A stretch of DNA of 64,000 nt from Peribacillus simplex (GTDB lineage Bacteria; Bacillota; Bacilli; Bacillales; DSM-1321). The notes beneath the pieces are model-generated. The model was given only the letters and a program-made list of their open reading frames with translations. It had not been told where the DNA came from and searched no databases. Shown in pieces: positions 16,454 through 25,326 of the stretch; positions within the stretch are counted from its first letter, which is position 1, and each line of letters begins with the position of its first letter. The translations under genes and the position numbers were made by a program. The stretch is taken from NCBI RefSeq assembly GCF_030123325.1, contig NZ_CP126106.1, forward strand, positions 4,864,001 through 4,928,000, written 5' to 3'.

Positions 16454-17356
16454 ATGAAAAATACACTAATTGGTTCTTTATTTTTAATATTAGCTTCAAG
16501 TATTTGGGGAGGTATGTATGTTGTCGTTAAAGTAGTAGTGGCAGTCATACCACCATTAGAACTTGTGTGGATGCGTTATCTTATAGCACTTGTTGCGTTA
16601 GTAATCATTGGATTTGTGACTAAACAAAATTGGAGAATTAGAAGACAGCATTTTGGAATTATAATTGCCATTGCAATTATAGGATACGTCATTTCCATTG
16701 TTACTCAAGAAACAGGTACAATGCTTTCTACTGCACAGATGGGGGCTATTATCACTTCTACGACACCTGCATTCATGGTTTTGTTTGCTAGTATAATTCT
16801 TAAAGAACGTTTAACTTTTAAGAAAGCTATTTCTGTTAGTTTAGCCACTATCGGTGTCATTACTATCGTTGGAATTGACGATATTAATATGTCTAGTTTG
16901 CTAGGAGGAGTCTCTCTTATTATAGCTGCATTGACATGGGCTTTAATGTCAGTACTTATAAAACGCTTGCCTGGTGACTATTCACAACTTGTTGTAAATA
17001 CCTATGCTACTTTAATTGCTTTTGTTGTTCTAACTCCTTTAGTTATAACAAGATTACCTAAAATAAATATAAATGATTTAATGAATCCTACCATTTTTGG
17101 GGGAATAATATATTTAGGGGTAATATCAACAGCTATTGCATTTCTATTATGGAATCGTGGTTTACAAATGCTAAATGCCTCTAGTGGAGGAGTTTTCTTT
17201 TTTTTCCAACCCGTTGTTGGAACATTATTAGGTTGGTTGATATTAGGTGAAACGATTAGTATCACTTTTTGGATAGGATCTTTCTTGATTCTGATAGGAG
17301 TCTTAATCGTTATTAAAGATAGACAAGAAGAACAAAATCAATCATTATCTCAATAA
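16454..17356 (+). CDS. EamA-family (drug/metabolite) transporter
   Basis: 300 aa, ten predicted membrane helices in two EamA repeats (about residues 1-140 and 150-290). The family includes exporters of amino acids, purines, metabolites and toxic compounds. ATG at 16454 follows GGAGGG, which is part of the attenuator. csaA follows 18 bp downstream and probably shares the transcript. The regulation suggests induction by something that stalls ribosomes, but this is inference. Confidence 0.88.
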   Translation: MKNTLIGSLFLILASSIWGGMYVVVKVVVAVIPPLELVWMRYLIALVALVIIGFVTKQNWRIRRQHFGIIIAIAIIGYVISIVTQETGTMLSTAQMGAIITSTTPAFMVLFASIILKERLTFKKAISVSLATIGVITIVGIDDINMSSLLGGVSLIIAALTWALMSVLIKRLPGDYSQLVVNTYATLIAFVVLTPLVITRLPKININDLMNPTIFGGIIYLGVISTAIAFLLWNRGLQMLNASSGGVFFFFQPVVGTLLGWLILGETISITFWIGSFLILIGVLIVIKDRQEEQNQSLSQ

Positions 17357-17374
17357 ATACAAAAAAGAATAACA

Positions 17375-17683
17375 TTGGCAACTTTCGACGATTTTCAAAA
17401 ATTAGATATGCGTGTTGGGGAAATTACAAAAGTAGAAGAATTTCCTAAAGCAAGAAAACCAGCCTATAAATTATGGGTTGATTTTGGAGAAGAAATAGGG
17501 ATTAAACAAAGTAGCGCTCAAATAACAGATTGCGGTAAGCAAGTAATAGGAGTGGTCAATTTCCCTCCTATTAAAGTTGCTGATTTTAGTTCAGAAGTTT
17601 TGGTGATGGGGACTTATTCGGAGCAAGGTGCTGTTCTAATTGAACCTCAACAAAGGGTTAAAAAAGGCGATCGATTAGGATAA
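17375..17683 (+). CDS. csaA: CsaA-like tRNA-binding-domain protein
   Basis: 102 aa. Matches the CsaA fold (OB-type tRNA-binding domain): FQKLDMRVGEITKVEEFPKA, EIGIKQSSAQIT, VIGVVNFPP and LVMGTYSEQGAVLIEP. B. subtilis CsaA is about 110 aa; the loop after SSAQIT is shorter here. CsaA has chaperone activity and interacts with export substrates. The likely start is TTG 17375 with no clear ribosome binding site, so translation may be coupled to the EamA gene. Confidence 0.82.
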   Translation: MATFDDFQKLDMRVGEITKVEEFPKARKPAYKLWVDFGEEIGIKQSSAQITDCGKQVIGVVNFPPIKVADFSSEVLVMGTYSEQGAVLIEPQQRVKKGDRLG

Positions 17684-17687
17684 GTTC

Positions 17688-17725
17688 AAAGAACACAAAT
17701 GATATTACATTTGTGTTCTTTTTTT
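17688..17725 (+). terminator. Intrinsic terminator of the EamA-csaA operon
   Basis: AAAGAACACAAATG pairs with CATTTGTGTTCTTT and is followed by a T run. Confidence 0.9.
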
Positions 17726-17771
17726 ACCCTTCTTCCTCTATGCTGCCATTATAGCGACATAATAAAAGGAA

Positions 17772-17815
17772 CCCTCCTTTTATTAAAGGAAAGCCCCCGT
17801 TAGTTCATTATCAAA
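17772..17815 (+). repeat. Partial GTTAG repeat
   Basis: AAGCCCCCGTTAGTTCATT preserves the right edge; the core is replaced by a short hairpin, CCTCCTTTTATTAAAGGA. The surrounding 17726-17956 has no gene. Confidence 0.5.
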
Positions 17816-17956
17816 GGTTCGTACCCTTCGCGGATTACCATTTAATCATTTTCATTTGTTCGATTGAACGATTCTATAAAATAAATTGTGTAAACATACC
17901 AGCGATGTGAGTAGTACAAACTGGACATGCGTTAAGCTGAATGCCGACAGCTCGGA

Positions 17957-18376
17957 TCACTCTTTTCTGGTCGAACCTAGAACTTCCAAATAGTGCTGAT
18001 TGTACATAATGCCCAGTATGTTCCCAAAGGGATCAACCACAGAGGCAGTAATGAACCCCTCACCGCGAACTGTAGGTGCTTCGTGTTCTTTCGCTCCCAT
18101 GGACAACAGCTTCTCGAAAGTTGCTGTCACATCATCGACGTGCCAGTACACGACAGCACCACCGGCCTGGCCGGTCGACGAACCATCGGGCGCGTAGCGG
18201 CTATCGATCAGGCCAAGCTCGTGCTGGTAGTCGCCGAGGCGAAACTCGGCATATCCTGGGCGTTCGAAGTATGGGTCGATACCCAACAGCTCGGCGTACC
18301 ACTTCTTTGCCGCCACTAGATCAGCCGCCCAAAAACTGACGGTGGTTAGTCCTCGTAATGTCTTTTGGTCGCTCAT
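17957..18376 (-). CDS. VOC-family (glyoxalase/bleomycin-resistance fold) protein, GC-rich
   Basis: 139 aa. Typical single-domain VOC features: TTVSFWAADLVAAKKWYAEL, FRLGDYQHELGL and SVVDPFGNILGIMYN. ATG at 18376 (MSDQKT) is chosen because AGGAGGAAATC lies upstream. Base composition is visibly richer in GC than all neighbours and several other frames are open across it, as expected for a gene from a higher-GC donor. It may bind a metal and a small ligand; substrate unknown. Confidence 0.85.
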   Translation of the reverse strand: MSDQKTLRGLTTVSFWAADLVAAKKWYAELLGIDPYFERPGYAEFRLGDYQHELGLIDSRYAPDGSSTGQAGGAVVYWHVDDVTATFEKLLSMGAKEHEAPTVRGEGFITASVVDPFGNILGIMYNQHYLEVLGSTRKE

Positions 18377-18606
18377 ATTCGATTTCCTCCTCAATGTCGA
18401 GTATGTAACTGTTCTTTAAAATTCAGGGTCGCCGGGTTATTTCCTGGTTGTTGTTCCAAAAGCTAATGTAAACGTCTAATGCTGACAACAGTATGTCAGT
18501 GGAGATGAATATTTTTTCAAAGGTGCTTTGAACATTTATTCCTTTGATTAATTTCGATTTCCTTACGAATGATCCCTTCCCTTATTCAAGAAAATGGCCC
18601 AATTGT

Positions 18607-18686
18607 TGAAGTAACCTAATTTTAGCTCCATAAAAAATGAGCTGTCGGAGCAACTCCCTTATGGAAGTAAAGCACCCGTTAGCTCA
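18607..18686 (+). repeat. GTTAG repeat, variant core
   Basis: Left edge ACCTAATTTTAGCTCC, core GAGCTGTCGGAGCAACTC, right edge AAAGCACCCGTTAGCTC. On the minus strand GAGTTG...CAGCTC is followed by ATTTTTTAT. The stop of the next gene is 16 bp away. Confidence 0.82.
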
Positions 18687-18701
18687 ATATGAATATTTAC
18701 T

Positions 18702-19169
18702 TTAGTATGCTGGCTCCCCGTTTTCAGTGTCAAATCCCATTCCCCTTAGCAACTGCTGGGTATAAGCTAAACTTTCCTCTGTCTTCTGCTGCCAGTCGAT
18801 AACGGTATCCATGAACTCTTTATATTCACTTGGAGCATTTTCCCTCATAACCCTTAACCATTTCGTTACTTCCTTGTCTTGCTTCAACCCATTATTAACA
18901 CATGCAACCAGGGCTTTAATAATGGATTCATGGTATTCACCACTCTGCAATCGTTTTGCGCAGCCTAATGCTGTAACCCGGTGATAGGAGGCTGGAATAA
19001 GATGATTATGCATTTCTGCGTGTCCTTTTAAATTTTTAGTGACAGGGATATGAAATAATTGCGTCGTCATTGAACAAACCATTTGTTCGCCGTTCAGACT
19101 GTAGTTTAAATATTCCAATACAGTAGACCAGTCTTGCCGGTAGGGAAAATAATAGCTCAATACATTCAC
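18702..19169 (-). CDS. Hypothetical protein, 155 aa
   Basis: Soluble and mainly helical (for example EYKEFMDTVIDWQQKTEESL), rich in Tyr, His and Cys; no signal peptide or motif recognised. The start is GTG 19169 with a weak AAGTGG upstream. A GTTAG repeat follows the stop codon. Confidence 0.55.
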   Translation of the reverse strand: MNVLSYYFPYRQDWSTVLEYLNYSLNGEQMVCSMTTQLFHIPVTKNLKGHAEMHNHLIPASYHRVTALGCAKRLQSGEYHESIIKALVACVNNGLKQDKEVTKWLRVMRENAPSEYKEFMDTVIDWQQKTEESLAYTQQLLRGMGFDTENGEPAY

Positions 19170-19290
19170 CCACTTGTAAAAATTCTAAAATATTCTATGT
19201 ATCATTTATATTTTGGTCTACCCTTGTTCAGCACTCGTGCCCGTTAATTCATTCAAAAAACCTATATTTTTTGTAAACTAAATTCCTTTA

Positions 19291-19378
19291 TTCAACTAGC
19301 CTGCCTCGATAGTTCCATAAAGAAAAAGCTGACTTAAAGACAGCTCTAATCTTCAGCTAACACACCCAATAGTTCTAT
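19291..19378 (+). repeat. GTTAG repeat, near complete
   Basis: Left edge CCTGCCTCGATAGTTCC, core AAAGCTGACTTAAAGACAGCT, right edge CTAACACACCCAATAGTTC. A short edge fragment, GTGCCCGTTAATTC, precedes it near 19238-19252. Confidence 0.85.
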
Positions 19379-19426
19379 AAGCTCTATATATAATTTTATT
19401 AAAGTCCTCCATCTAAACCGTCACTT

Positions 19427-20035
19427 TTATGAAATACCCCTTCTTAATCGATTTCTTCTCTTCCATAAAAAATAAATGAATATTGAAAGGACAAATAAAC
19501 TCGTAATCACATAAATACTGTATGTTGACATATATAGTTCAACATTGTTCCAATTTTCCCCTAATATTCTTCCTAATGTGATAAAAGTAAAACTCCATAT
19601 TAATGCACCAGTATAGGCGTAAACAATAAATTTTCTAAAAGAGAAGCGATTGACAGATGCTATATACGCTGTAAGGTGCCGTACCCCAGGTATAAAATAA
19701 CCAAATAATAAAAGATAGGGTCCAAATTTCTTGAATAATTTCTTTGTTATATTAATTTTTTGTTCGGTTATGTGAAGTTTTGGTCCAAACTTTTCTAATA
19801 AAGGCAACCCAAATTTATAACCAATGAAGTAGCTAAGCGAAATCCCCCCTGTTGCTCCTGCAAAGGCACTTACTATTGAAATTAAGTAAGATAATTTACC
19901 CTGAAACACATTGTAACCAATATATGTAAGAAGAACCTCGTCGGGTACAGGAAGTCCTACAATACCTCCGATTAAAGCAAATATTATTCCGACGTACCCA
20001 TAATGTTCTAGAAGGTAAGCAACTTGATTTTCCAC
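19427..20035 (-). CDS. DedA-family membrane protein
   Basis: 202 aa with about five membrane helices. Diagnostic DedA (SNARE-associated/VTT) segments: GGIVGLPVPDEVLLTYIGY, AFAGATGGISLSYFIGYKFG, FGPYLLLFGYFIPGVRHLTAY. GTG at 20035 follows GGAG by 7 bases. DedA proteins are tied to lipid flipping and membrane homeostasis. The GTTAG repeat 19291-19378 is downstream. Confidence 0.9.
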   Translation of the reverse strand: MENQVAYLLEHYGYVGIIFALIGGIVGLPVPDEVLLTYIGYNVFQGKLSYLISIVSAFAGATGGISLSYFIGYKFGLPLLEKFGPKLHITEQKINITKKLFKKFGPYLLLFGYFIPGVRHLTAYIASVNRFSFRKFIVYAYTGALIWSFTFITLGRILGENWNNVELYMSTYSIYVITSLFVLSIFIYFLWKRRNRLRRGIS

Positions 20036-20111
20036 TTTCTCACTCCAACCTTTAGGTAATGTCTAACAATCATTTCTGATTATTTACTATCAGCAGTATT
20101 TAAATAATAAA

Positions 20112-20329
20112 GGCTGTTTTCGCTTACTTTGTTGCTATTTTCCAAGTAAAGCGGTGTGGTTGATTTCCCCTTCAGATGCTCGCTTTCCGCGGGCGGGCGG
20201 TGAGCCTCCTCGTCGTAAACGCCTGTGGGGTCTCACCTGACCCGCTGCTCCCGCAGGAGTCTCGCACTTGCGCTCCAATCAACCTTAAATCGTTTCGTTT
20301 TAAAAACAACAATCTTTACGAAAAGAGCC
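20112..20329 (+). repeat. GC-rich palindromic repeat (MITE-like), copy 1
   Basis: About 218 bp, much richer in GC than its surroundings. Ends are inverted: GGCTGTTTTCG and CGAAAAGAGCC. Inside, GGTTGATT and AATCAACC form a second inverted pair around a GC-rich centre (CGGGCGGTGAGCCTCC, CCCGCAGGAGTCTCG). Copy 2 lies at 22052-22266 in the same direction. From memory, similar repeats are common between genes of Bacillus species; this needs a search. Confidence 0.85.
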
Positions 20330-20357
20330 ATAATAAAAAAAGGAAATTCACTCTTCA

Positions 20358-20405
20358 TTGGGGATGATACCTTTAACAATATTAAAGGTATCATCCCCAA
20401 TTTTT
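20358..20405 (+). terminator. Long perfect hairpin with T run
   Basis: A 19-bp perfect stem (20358-20376 with 20382-20400; arm core GGGGATGATACCTTTAA) and a 5-base loop, then TTTTT. It has the form of a strong terminator but no gene lies directly upstream on the plus strand; on the minus strand it would face the DedA gene's upstream region. Confidence 0.65.
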
Positions 20406-20412
20406 GATTTTC

Positions 20413-20440
20413 TTATTGCACTATCCTGCCCCTTTAGTTT
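20413..20440 (+). repeat. Partial GTTAG repeat (left edge only)
   Basis: CTATCCTGCCCCTTTAGTTT is the left edge of the family; no core or right edge follows. Confidence 0.6.
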
Positions 20441-20550
20441 AATTACGCTCGCGCGCGGAAAGTAAGTGCAATGCCTTATCAGCTTCCCGACCCAACTTGG
20501 TACTAATAGACGGTTCTAATCATATTCTTATAAGAAAACGATAAGAAGGG

Positions 20551-21990
20551 GTGCAAAGTCAGTTGATAAAAGTTAAGGTTGGTTTACGGCCCATTGTAAG
20601 TAAGATAAATTTACCTACTGTTTTAAAGACAACCATACTTCCAGGTGACTCAATTGAAAGATTATTTATTGCAACCCAGGTAGGAGAGATCTTTTACATA
20701 GGAAACGGAGTTATAAGGACTTTTTTGGATATTCGCCCGCGAATTTTAAAATTAGGTACTTCTGAACAAGGTGTTTCAGGTAGGGGATATGATGAACGGG
20801 GATTGCTGGGGCTAGCGTTTCATCCAGAATTTTATTATAACGGTCTGTTTTATCTTCATTATTCAGTAGCTGGAACACAAGGTCCAGGGGCCCTTACTGA
20901 ACATTTTAGGCCTAACCCGTGCGATCCCAAAACTTTAAACCTAAAGTGGATAAATAGAGAAACTCAATATGATCATATTAATACAGTTGAAGAATGGATT
21001 TTACAATCGAATGGTCAACCTCAAAAACGACGGACATTACTTAACATAAGAAGACCATTTTTTAATCATAATGGTGTCAATAGCTTAAACTTTTCACCTG
21101 AAACCGGAAAACTTATTTTAACAACCGGTGATGGCGGAGCAGGCTATGATCCATTTAATTTAAGTCAAGATGATATGGAGATAGCTGGTAAAATAATTGA
21201 AATCGATGTAGATAAGAGCATATCCTTCAATAATCCACCCATTGTTACACGTTTTAATGAACTTCCTCTGCCTATTCAGGAAACGCTTACGGTCATTGCA
21301 AAAGGGGTTCGCAATATACCAGGCATTTCATTTCAAAGGTTTTATAATCAGTATATCAAATATGTGGGGGGTGTCGGACAGGATTTGGTTGAGTCGATTT
21401 TTTCATTCGTTCATTATAAACCAATACCGGTTACTCAGATTGTTCAAGCTTCTTTCATGAATTCTGAAACTGACAAAGAGGGATTCATTAACTTTGGCTG
21501 GCGAGGCTGGGAAGGTGCTTTTCCTACTTCGATTATAAGAGGATGCAATGAAAATAATAATTTGGATGAGAAAACAATTGCTTATTACAATGAAGCAGTA
21601 GCACTTTCAGCGAGTCGTCTTCAGCCTCTAACCAGTTATTTTCATAAAGAAACCAGACCCGATAAGTTTGGAGGAACTGCACTTACAGGAGTGCAGGCCT
21701 ATATGGGGAATACAATTCCTGGTTTAACAGGAAGCGTTGTGTTTACCGATCTTGCCCGGAAAGATTCTCAACCCCAGGTTAGAGGGGCTTTAGCTTATAC
21801 CACCGTAAGACCAAATGGTGAACAAAATGATTTTAGTGTGATACAAACCGATTATGATTTTGGGTCCCAATCAGCCTATTATGTTAGTTTGGGAACGAAC
21901 CTGAATCAAACCAGCTTATATTTAGCGGTTTATGGCTCTATGAAAGTGACTGATTTTAACCAAGGCACTGTTTTTGAAATAGTTCCATGA
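20551..21990 (+). CDS. PQQ-type sugar (glucose/sorbosone) dehydrogenase-like beta-propeller protein
   Basis: About 479 aa. Beta-propeller signatures of soluble quinoprotein dehydrogenases: RGLLGLAFHPEFYYNGLFY, FFNHNGVNSLNFSPETGKL, ILTTGDGGAGYDPFNLSQD, FGWRGWEG. GTG 20551 is directly against AAGGGG, so TTG 20563 (MIKVKVGL) with about 10 bases spacing may be the true start. No signal peptide is seen, unlike most relatives. The gene sits alone between the two GC-rich palindromic repeats, which suggests it arrived or moves as a block. Confidence 0.75.
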   Translation: MQSQLIKVKVGLRPIVSKINLPTVLKTTILPGDSIERLFIATQVGEIFYIGNGVIRTFLDIRPRILKLGTSEQGVSGRGYDERGLLGLAFHPEFYYNGLFYLHYSVAGTQGPGALTEHFRPNPCDPKTLNLKWINRETQYDHINTVEEWILQSNGQPQKRRTLLNIRRPFFNHNGVNSLNFSPETGKLILTTGDGGAGYDPFNLSQDDMEIAGKIIEIDVDKSISFNNPPIVTRFNELPLPIQETLTVIAKGVRNIPGISFQRFYNQYIKYVGGVGQDLVESIFSFVHYKPIPVTQIVQASFMNSETDKEGFINFGWRGWEGAFPTSIIRGCNENNNLDEKTIAYYNEAVALSASRLQPLTSYFHKETRPDKFGGTALTGVQAYMGNTIPGLTGSVVFTDLARKDSQPQVRGALAYTTVRPNGEQNDFSVIQTDYDFGSQSAYYVSLGTNLNQTSLYLAVYGSMKVTDFNQGTVFEIVP

Positions 21991-22051
21991 ATCATCACAG
22001 TAAATCTCTTACATGGATTTTAGAACCATGTGATGGAGAATTATTAAATTA

Positions 22052-22266
22052 GGCTGTTTTCGCATACTTTGTTGCTATTTACCAAGTAATGTGGTGTGGT
22101 TGATTTTCCCTCCAGATGCTTTTTTTCCGCGGGGCGGGCGGTGAGCCTCCTCGTAAACACCTGTGGGGTCTCACCTCTCCCGCTGCTCCCGCAGGAGTCT
22201 CGACTTCCACTCCAATCAACCTTAAATCGTTTCGTTTTAAAAACAACAATCTTAACGAAAAGAGCC
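22052..22266 (+). repeat. GC-rich palindromic repeat (MITE-like), copy 2
   Basis: Same structure as 20112-20329, with ends GGCTGTTTTCG and CGAAAAGAGCC. Its last base touches the stop codon of the minus-strand gene at 22267. Confidence 0.85.
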
Positions 22267-22818
22267 TTAAATTATAATCATTTTTAACCTTTTAAACATG
22301 ATTAAAGCAATTTCAACCCATAACCAGCTATAAATGAAGGCAAATAAAAAGCAAGTTGTAAGAAATGAAAAGGAAACAGAGACGGCTGGACCTAATACCG
22401 GAAAGTGAAAAATAAATATTAGACCCATAATTCCTAACATTAAAAGAATGGCACCAGTAGCAATAATACTTAACCTCTTTCTAAAAAGGTGAAAAGATGC
22501 CCCTATGCCAAGTCCTAACAATCCTGTTGTAAAAGGAAATACAATTAGTTCAGTTGGCTGCAGGATGAATAACAGCATCATTGTCAGAAAGTAGGACATT
22601 GCCCCAAATGGAATGGAAAACATGGAACATAACAGGATAGGTGCAGTGGCCAGCGGACTTATAAAATATCCTACCCCTGGTAAAACTCCGGCAGACTGCA
22701 GAATGGCAGCAATACAGGAAAAAATAGATACTTGAATAAGCTTCATCGTTTTTTTATGTTTATTGAATATTAATTGAGATAAACGAGCCTCATCAGAAAT
22801 AGGTTTTAAAAAATACAC
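22267..22818 (-). CDS. Membrane protein, possibly an ECF-transporter substrate-binding (S) subunit
   Basis: 183 aa with about five or six hydrophobic helices; the segment SAGVLPGVGYFISPLATAPI followed by AMSYFLTMMLLF and GLLGLGIG resembles ECF S components, but this is tentative and no energy-coupling genes are nearby. GTG 22818 follows GAGGTGGAAAG; an internal ATG (MKLIQVSIF) is an alternative. The GC-rich repeat lies at its 3' end. Confidence 0.55.
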   Translation of the reverse strand: MYFLKPISDEARLSQLIFNKHKKTMKLIQVSIFSCIAAILQSAGVLPGVGYFISPLATAPILLCSMFSIPFGAMSYFLTMMLLFILQPTELIVFPFTTGLLGLGIGASFHLFRKRLSIIATGAILLMLGIMGLIFIFHFPVLGPAVSVSFSFLTTCFLFAFIYSWLWVEIALIMFKRLKMIII

Positions 22819-23021
22819 CTTTCCACCTCATTTTAAATGGTTTATACGTTACCACACATTATATTTACCATTTATTGGAGGTGGAACAATTATTAATGAT
22901 CCAAGCATCAATATCCTCTGTAATGAAAAATAAGCTTAATAAAAACTCCCTCTAAACCTTAATCGATAATACAAAGTAGAGAAGTCCGTTCGGGAGGCAG
23001 TAAGTAATTTCCTTTGCCTAT

Positions 23022-23050
23022 AAAAAAAACAAGGCCTTATCGGCCCTGCA
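23022..23050 (-). terminator. Intrinsic terminator of the cupredoxin gene
   Basis: Minus strand: GGGCCGATAAGGCC followed by TTGTTTTTTTT, ending 3 bp after the stop codon. Confidence 0.8.
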
Positions 23051-23052
23051 TT

Positions 23053-23442
23053 TTATTCGACTATTACTTTCCCAACCATTCCCTCCTGGAAATGGTACCG
23101 GCATATCAGTTCATATGTACCGGGCTGTTTCGGATTCACGGTAATGTTTTTTTCTTCACCTGGCTGAACCTCAACGTCAATTCCGAGCTTTTCCAGTGTG
23201 AAGGTGTGCTCTTTACTGCCTTTGTTTTTCAATATCATCGTTGTGGCTGTTCCACTCGGAATGGTGATGACTTTCGGATTAAAGAAATCATCCTTCAACT
23301 CGACCTCAATCGATTTTCCCGTCTCCATAGGCTGTGTCACAACACCGGATTCGGCAAATACGCCGAGTGAGCCTAGTGTTGTCACAACCACAAACATTGC
23401 AAGCACAACGACCAATCGTGTTACCCACTTTTTCACAGACAT
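23053..23442 (-). CDS. Secreted cupredoxin-domain protein
   Basis: 129 aa. A signal peptide (residues about 8-31, ending GVFA) is followed by one cupredoxin domain. The type 1 copper ligands are visible: His79 (KEHTF), Cys114, His117 (CRYHFQEGM) and Met122. ATG 23442 with AAGGAGGG upstream is preferred to the TTG two codons before it. It probably acts outside the membrane in copper binding or electron transfer. It is a single-gene unit. Confidence 0.88.
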   Translation of the reverse strand: MSVKKWVTRLVVVLAMFVVVTTLGSLGVFAESGVVTQPMETGKSIEVELKDDFFNPKVITIPSGTATTMILKNKGSKEHTFTLEKLGIDVEVQPGEEKNITVNPKQPGTYELICRYHFQEGMVGKVIVE

Positions 23443-23724
23443 TCGCAATCCCTCCTTTCCTTTATTTTTTTCTAATTCATAAAATATTATTACTATAGAT
23501 TTGGTTGCGTACTTTCAGATAGTAACTTTTTATCTGAAACAGTGAAAAGAAAAAGAGCGACTCTAATGACGATCTTCTGGTATCTATTCTTATGCAACAA
23601 AAAAGAGCTGCCAAAGCAACTCCCTACCTTTTATTTCTCGTTTAAGCCAATCTTGAGTAACTGAATTTATTTTTTGGTAATACTTCCTCAAAAGCCACTT
23701 ATGCAAATCCTTGTATGATCCCCT

Positions 23725-25326
23725 TCATTCTTTCAATGAATGGTGAGAATTTTCATGGGGATACTTCTGTTGGATATAGCTTATAAGTGCAGTGACAACT
23801 TGTGGACCGGATTCTACGAGCCTACCTTGTTCAAATGCAGTGAAGTTATCACCGCCTGAAGCTAAATAATTACTAACCGCTACTTCATATTCGTTGTTTG
23901 GCTGAATCTCTTGACCCTTCATGTCTTTTAGCGCAACAATGCGGTTGCCAATTGGAGCATTGGGGTCCCAATTATACGTTAAACCAACCGTTTGTAACCT
24001 ATTTTCATAATCTTTCGCCCACTGCTGTTCTAGAGCAAGCTTTATTTGGTCTCCTGTTAAGATTAACTTACTGACATTATGTCCCATAGGCAAGTCTGTA
24101 TAAAGGTCTTCTACAGTGATTTCCCCTTTTTTTAAATTTTTCCGCATTTCTCCTTGATGGACAAAAGCTATATCTACCCCCATGGCTTCCCGCTCAGATT
24201 CTGCAATCATTTTCGCTAATGGGGATTCACCGTTTGCATCTTGATTTCGTGTTATTTCTTCAGGCATTTCTCCTATTATCTGATCAAAATAGCACCCCAA
24301 TCTTTTTCTATATTTATTTTGAAGAGCAACCGTTTCTTTATCTGGTTTTATATGATGATGTGAAGTGACTATAATCTTTGCTTGTTTCTTAACAATATTT
24401 TTAGTATGTGGGTCAATTTCAAGATTCACTTGAGAAAAGGCTTTCCCATTGGAATAAGCTTGAACGATCAGCTTACCGGCTACAACGGTATTGGCATATT
24501 CATGGCTGTGACCGGCAAACATGACATCGACCTCATCATCGATTTTGGGAGCCATCTCCACTAAAGCTCCACTGGAATTTGCTCCTGCCTTATCTGATTT
24601 AGCTGAATCATGTGCCAGAACAACAATCACTTTGATCCCTTTTTCCTTTAAAAGCTTAACGGTTCGGTTAATAGCTGAAACTTCATCCGTAATTTCTACT
24701 TCTTTTCGATTTTCAGGGGCCACATACAGGTTGGTCTCTTTTGTGACCACACCGATAAATCCAATATTAATCCCGTCAATTTGTTTAATAACATACGGTG
24801 GTAACAAGGGAGTACCCGACTTTCTATCGATGATATTTGCAGAACTGTAAGAAGTATTGGCACCTTGAAAATAACCTGTTTTTTTGTTGAATCCTCCATG
24901 AATAAGACGTTTCATTTCATTTACGCCTTGGTCCAATTCATGATTTCCAGGTGTCCCGACATCAAAGTGCAGGAGGTTTAAAAATTCAATCGTGGGTTCG
25001 TCTTGAAATTGAGAAGAGATTGGAGGACTTCCTCCTACCATATCACCAGCATGAACAAGCAGTGTATTCGGGTTTTCTTGTTTATATTTTTTTAAATAGG
25101 CAGCCAGATATTCAGCACCGCCTGCAGTGGTCCCTGAAACCATTTGATATTTGTTCAGCTGGCCGTGAAAATCATTAACGCCTAACAATTGTACTTGGAT
25201 GTTGCGGTTGGATGTGGAACGATTCGTTGTGGAATGTTTGGATGAGTGTGCTGTGATTTTAAAAGTTACTAAAATGATGATAAATACCAAGATGAACAAA
25301 GAAGTTATGGCCTGAAATTTTGACAA
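23725..25326 (-). CDS. Exported bifunctional metallophosphatase / 5'-nucleotidase
   Basis: 533 aa. An N-terminal hydrophobic segment (residues about 5-24) is followed by the calcineurin-like domain with LLGVNDFHGQ, VHAGDMVGGSPP, GTPGNHELDQG, VLAHDS and GHSHEY, then the 5'-nucleotidase C-terminal domain (ending in VSNYLASGGDNFTAFEQG). Such enzymes release nucleosides and phosphate from nucleotides or cyclic nucleotides outside the cell. Start ATG at 25326 is preceded by a GGGAGGGATCGG stretch. A degraded GTTAG core (GAGCTGCCAAAGCAACTC) lies downstream near 23605. Confidence 0.9.
   Translation of the reverse strand: MSKFQAITSLFILVFIIILVTFKITAHSSKHSTTNRSTSNRNIQVQLLGVNDFHGQLNKYQMVSGTTAGGAEYLAAYLKKYKQENPNTLLVHAGDMVGGSPPISSQFQDEPTIEFLNLLHFDVGTPGNHELDQGVNEMKRLIHGGFNKKTGYFQGANTSYSSANIIDRKSGTPLLPPYVIKQIDGINIGFIGVVTKETNLYVAPENRKEVEITDEVSAINRTVKLLKEKGIKVIVVLAHDSAKSDKAGANSSGALVEMAPKIDDEVDVMFAGHSHEYANTVVAGKLIVQAYSNGKAFSQVNLEIDPHTKNIVKKQAKIIVTSHHHIKPDKETVALQNKYRKRLGCYFDQIIGEMPEEITRNQDANGESPLAKMIAESEREAMGVDIAFVHQGEMRKNLKKGEITVEDLYTDLPMGHNVSKLILTGDQIKLALEQQWAKDYENRLQTVGLTYNWDPNAPIGNRIVALKDMKGQEIQPNNEYEVAVSNYLASGGDNFTAFEQGRLVESGPQVVTALISYIQQKYPHENSHHSLKE

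Noticed and set aside
17993..18339. Three overlapping plus-strand open frames
   Set aside because: They arise from the high GC content of the VOC gene on the other strand and match nothing recognisable.
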